Position numbers and translations under genes: made by a program. From Streptomyces sp. NRRL F-5126 (lineage in GTDB: Bacteria; Actinomycetota; Actinomycetes; Streptomycetales; Streptomycetaceae), in contig NZ_JOFZ01000001.1 of the NCBI RefSeq assembly GCF_000721265.1, positions 310,001 to 374,000 of the forward strand: DNA of 64,000 bases. The letters run 5' to 3'. Position 1 is the first letter of the stretch; every line of letters begins with the position of its first letter. Below, piece after piece: positions 61,825 to 64,000 of the stretch. The notes under the pieces were generated by a model. It had not been told where the DNA came from. It saw nothing but the letters and a program-made list of their open reading frames with translations, and ran no database searches.

Positions 61825-63305
61825 GCGGCCCGGGCGCGGGCCCCGGCCCGGGCAGCGAGGGCTCGTGGCGCGCATCCGGGCCCGCGCCCGGAGCCCGGGA
61901 CGACGCGGGAGGGGCCGCGGCGGGGGTCCCCGGGCCCGGCGCCGACGGCCCAGCGGCAGACGACGGGCGCGGGCCAGGTGAGGCCTCAGCGGGGCGGACG
62001 GGCACGGAGCAGGCGGACGTGGGCCAGGCAGCCGCCGGGCAGGCGCGCGGCGGCCGCGGGGCCGCCTGGACGGTGGAGACGTCGGGGCCCGCGTCCGCCA
62101 GGCCGTCGCCCGCGTCGCTGAGTCCGCCGGCGCGGCGCGGCGGCACGGGCGGCCCGGCCGCCGGGCCGTCGCACAGTGTGCTGATGTCCCTGCTCGGGGC
62201 GTGGGCGCTGGCCGTGTGCTCGGCTGAGGAGACCGCCTACGTCGAGGCCCATCTGAGCGAGTGCGAAGCGTGCGCCGATGAGGCGCTGCGGCTGCGTGAC
62301 GCGGTCGGGCTGCTGCAGGCCGATCGGAGCCTCGACCTCGATCCGGCGCTGCGCTCGCAGGTCCTGGCGGAGTGCCTCGCCCGCAGGCCGGCCCGCACCC
62401 CAGTGCCGGGGTGGGCCGCCTCGTACGACGCGGAGACCGCGCGGCTCGACGCGCTGCTGCACGACATGGCCGAGGACGACTGGCACGCGCCCGTGCGGCT
62501 GAGGTGGTTCGAGGACGGGAAGCCGGCCGCACGCTCCACCACCGTGGCGGGCGTCATCGGCCACCTCCTGGCGGTGGACGGCGTCGTCGGCGTCGCGCTC
62601 GGCCTCGAAGACCCCCTGTTCCCCGCCGCGCCGCTCGCCCCGGACGAGCGCACCGAGCGCTTCTGGGGCGAGGCGGCAGGACCGCACGCGCGCGACGTGC
62701 ACGCGCCGTGGCGGGAGCAGAACCACGCGCTGGTCAGGCGCGTCTCCTTCGCGTCAGGGGACTCCGGGGACTCCGGGGTCGTGGCGGACGACTCCGCCGG
62801 CACCGACGTGGCCGGGTTGTCCGTCTCGTACGGCGGCTTCGCCCTGCCGCTGCGTGACGCGCTCGTCGACCGCGCCTTCGAGTGCTGGATCCACGGCAGC
62901 GACATCGCCGACGCGGTCGACTATCCGTACGCGCCTCCCGGCGGCACGCACCTGCGCACCATGATCGACCTGGCCGCCAGGCTGCTGCCCGCCGCGCTCG
63001 CCAGGCGCCGCAGGCAGGGGCGTGCCGGGCCGCCCGCCGAGCTGGTCGCGGCCGGTGCACCCGGGAGGTCCCTGCACCTGGAGGTGGAGGGCGCGGGCGG
63101 CGGCGACTGGTACGTCCCGCTCGACTCCCCCGCGGCGCTCGGTTCGGCGGACCGCGCCGTCGCGCACGTCGCCGTCGACGGCGTGGAGTTCTGCCGGCTC
63201 GTGGCCGGGCACGTCGAGCCGGAGGAGGCGGCGGCCGGGCGGGGCGGCGACCGCGGCGCCGTCACCGACGTGCTGCACGCCGCGGCGGACCTGAGCCGGA
63301 TGTAG
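61821..63305 (+). CDS. Zinc-finger anti-sigma factor fused to MDMPI domain
   Basis: A 494-residue protein. A long Gly/Ala/Pro-rich start (1-115) precedes a zf-HC2-type anti-sigma domain (LLGAWALAVCSAEETAYVEAH then LSECEACADE, about 119-153, with H-x3-C-x2-C). A mycothiol-dependent maleylpyruvate isomerase N-terminal-like domain follows (about 195-400: ARLDALLHDMAEDDWHAPVRL, TVAGVIGHLLAVDG, ECWIHGSDIADAV). The MDMPI part has a DinB-like four-helix fold. Probably a cytoplasmic, thiol- or metal-responsive anti-sigma for the coupled sigma factor; no membrane helix is seen. Confidence 0.85.
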   Translation: MSGPGAGPGPGSEGSWRASGPAPGARDDAGGAAAGVPGPGADGPAADDGRGPGEASAGRTGTEQADVGQAAAGQARGGRGAAWTVETSGPASARPSPASLSPPARRGGTGGPAAGPSHSVLMSLLGAWALAVCSAEETAYVEAHLSECEACADEALRLRDAVGLLQADRSLDLDPALRSQVLAECLARRPARTPVPGWAASYDAETARLDALLHDMAEDDWHAPVRLRWFEDGKPAARSTTVAGVIGHLLAVDGVVGVALGLEDPLFPAAPLAPDERTERFWGEAAGPHARDVHAPWREQNHALVRRVSFASGDSGDSGVVADDSAGTDVAGLSVSYGGFALPLRDALVDRAFECWIHGSDIADAVDYPYAPPGGTHLRTMIDLAARLLPAALARRRRQGRAGPPAELVAAGAPGRSLHLEVEGAGGGDWYVPLDSPAALGSADRAVAHVAVDGVEFCRLVAGHVEPEEAAAGRGGDRGAVTDVLHAAADLSRM

Positions 63306-63311
63306 AGGCGT

Positions 63312-64000
63312 TCAGGCGAAGACGACGGTGCGCGAGCCGTTCAGCAGGATGCGGTGCTCCGCGTGCCACTTGACCGCGCGCGCGAGCGCCTGGCACTCGA
63401 CGTCCCGGCCGAGCGCCACCAGCTGCTCGGGCGTCACCTCGTGGCCGACGCGCTCGACCTCCTGCTCGATGATCGGGCCCTCGTCGAGCTCGGCCGTCAC
63501 GTAGTGCGCCGTCGCGCCGATCAGTTTCACGCCGCGCGCGTGCGCCTGGTGGTACGGCTTCGCGCCCTTGAAGCTCGGCAGGAACGAGTGGTGGATGTTG
63601 ATGATCCGCCCGTTGAGCTGCTTGCACAGGTCGTCGGAGATGACCTGCATGTACCGCGCGAGCACGACCAGTTCGACGCCCTCGTCGCGGACGATGCCGA
63701 GCAGCCGCTGCTCGGCCTCCGCCTTGGTGTCCCTGGTCACGGGCACGTGGTGGAAGGGCACACCGTACGAGCCGGCGAGGTCGCGGAAGTCGGGGTGGTT
63801 GGAGACGACGGCCGCGATGTCCACGGGCAGCGCGCCGATGCTCGCACGGAACAGCAGGTCGTTGAGGCAGTGGCCGAACCTGCTCACCATCAGCACGATC
63901 CGCGTCCGGGCGTCGGCCCGGTGGATCTCCCAGTCCATCCGGAAGGCGTCGCCGATCGCGGCGAAGCTCGCGCGCAGCTTCTCCACGCTCTCCGCGCCGT
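63312..64000 (-). CDS. purU: Formyltetrahydrofolate deformylase, C-terminal part (runs off the right edge)
   Basis: Hydrolyses 10-formyl-THF to THF and formate, balancing one-carbon units and feeding formate to PurT. The visible 229 codons carry the formyl-transferase fold: RIVLMVSRFGHCLNDLLFR, VVLARYMQVISDDLC, and the catalytic NIHHSFLPSFKGAKPYHQAHARGVKLIGATAHYV in which Asn, His and (later) Asp (AELDEGPIIEQ) are conserved. The N-terminal ACT domain, about 70 residues, lies beyond 64000. The stop is 6 nt from that of the convergent anti-sigma gene. Confidence 0.95.
   Translation of the reverse strand, partial: GAESVEKLRASFAAIGDAFRMDWEIHRADARTRIVLMVSRFGHCLNDLLFRASIGALPVDIAAVVSNHPDFRDLAGSYGVPFHHVPVTRDTKAEAEQRLLGIVRDEGVELVVLARYMQVISDDLCKQLNGRIINIHHSFLPSFKGAKPYHQAHARGVKLIGATAHYVTAELDEGPIIEQEVERVGHEVTPEQLVALGRDVECQALARAVKWHAEHRILLNGSRTVVFA

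Noticed and set aside
61101..62532. Upstream extension of the STAS gene to 62532
   Set aside because: Antisense to the sigma and anti-sigma genes; GTG 61101 has a proper ribosome-binding site and gives a standard STAS length.

Overview
The window is high-GC actinobacterial DNA, almost certainly Streptomyces or a close relative. The evidence is the GC-rich third codon positions, many GTG and TTG starts, a fused FO synthase (FbiC) for coenzyme F420, an XRE/DUF5753 plus DUF397 pair, a secreted chorismate mutase, a GPP34 protein, and above all the Streptomyces-type regulators AfsR, AfsS and AfsK. I see no rRNA, tRNA, CRISPR array, insertion sequence or prophage. The content looks like ordinary chromosome with an accessory flavour: many regulator/transporter or regulator/enzyme pairs, plus several small decayed genes.

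Positions 1-14200: secreted chorismate mutase; an ArsR-type metal sensor facing a cobalamin riboswitch that precedes a nickel/cobalt permease; a DUF574 methyltransferase; a large polytopic membrane protein; a membrane-anchored D-Ala-D-Ala carboxypeptidase whose acidic N-terminal repeat region is broken by a 34-nt deletion; GPP34; an XRE/DUF5753 regulator and a DUF397 protein; a sodium:solute symporter; and an ADP-ribosylglycohydrolase-like protein that has lost its metal-binding aspartates. Positions 14331-34527: fbiC; a YhgE-like membrane protein; a decayed DUF5753 gene with an intact DUF397 partner; a MarR/isochorismatase/PEBP operon; a TetR gene with a GNAT remnant, facing a short-chain dehydrogenase; a quinone-oxidoreductase-like MDR facing another TetR; an Fsr-like MFS pump; AraC and cupin genes; an ABC exporter followed by a DesK/DesR-type two-component system; an L,D-transpeptidase lipoprotein; and a MarR/MFS operon behind a perfect 22-bp palindrome.

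Positions 34786-50631 hold the secondary-metabolism switch. afsR and afsS are adjacent, and an 11-bp-period SARP direct repeat lies in front of afsS. The kinase gene afsK lies about 10 kb away. Between them sits what looks like a pectin (rhamnogalacturonan) utilisation island: a Tat-exported PL4 lyase, a divergent enolase-superfamily dehydratase, a sugar ABC importer without its ATPase, and a YesL-like membrane protein. The 708-bp divergent control region carries LacI-type operator candidates and a good consensus promoter.

Positions 51205-64000: VOC protein, TetR, PNPOx-like protein, two GNATs, an FMO-like flavoprotein, a decayed DinB/DUF664 gene, an OFA-like MFS carrier facing a GlxA-type AraC regulator, an RsbW-like ATPase ending in a 17-bp tandem repeat, an EF-hand protein, a STAS antagonist, an ECF sigma factor coupled to a zinc-finger/MDMPI anti-sigma, and the C-terminal part of purU running off the right edge.

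Starts were chosen from ribosome-binding sites and family alignment from memory. Nothing here was checked against a database.
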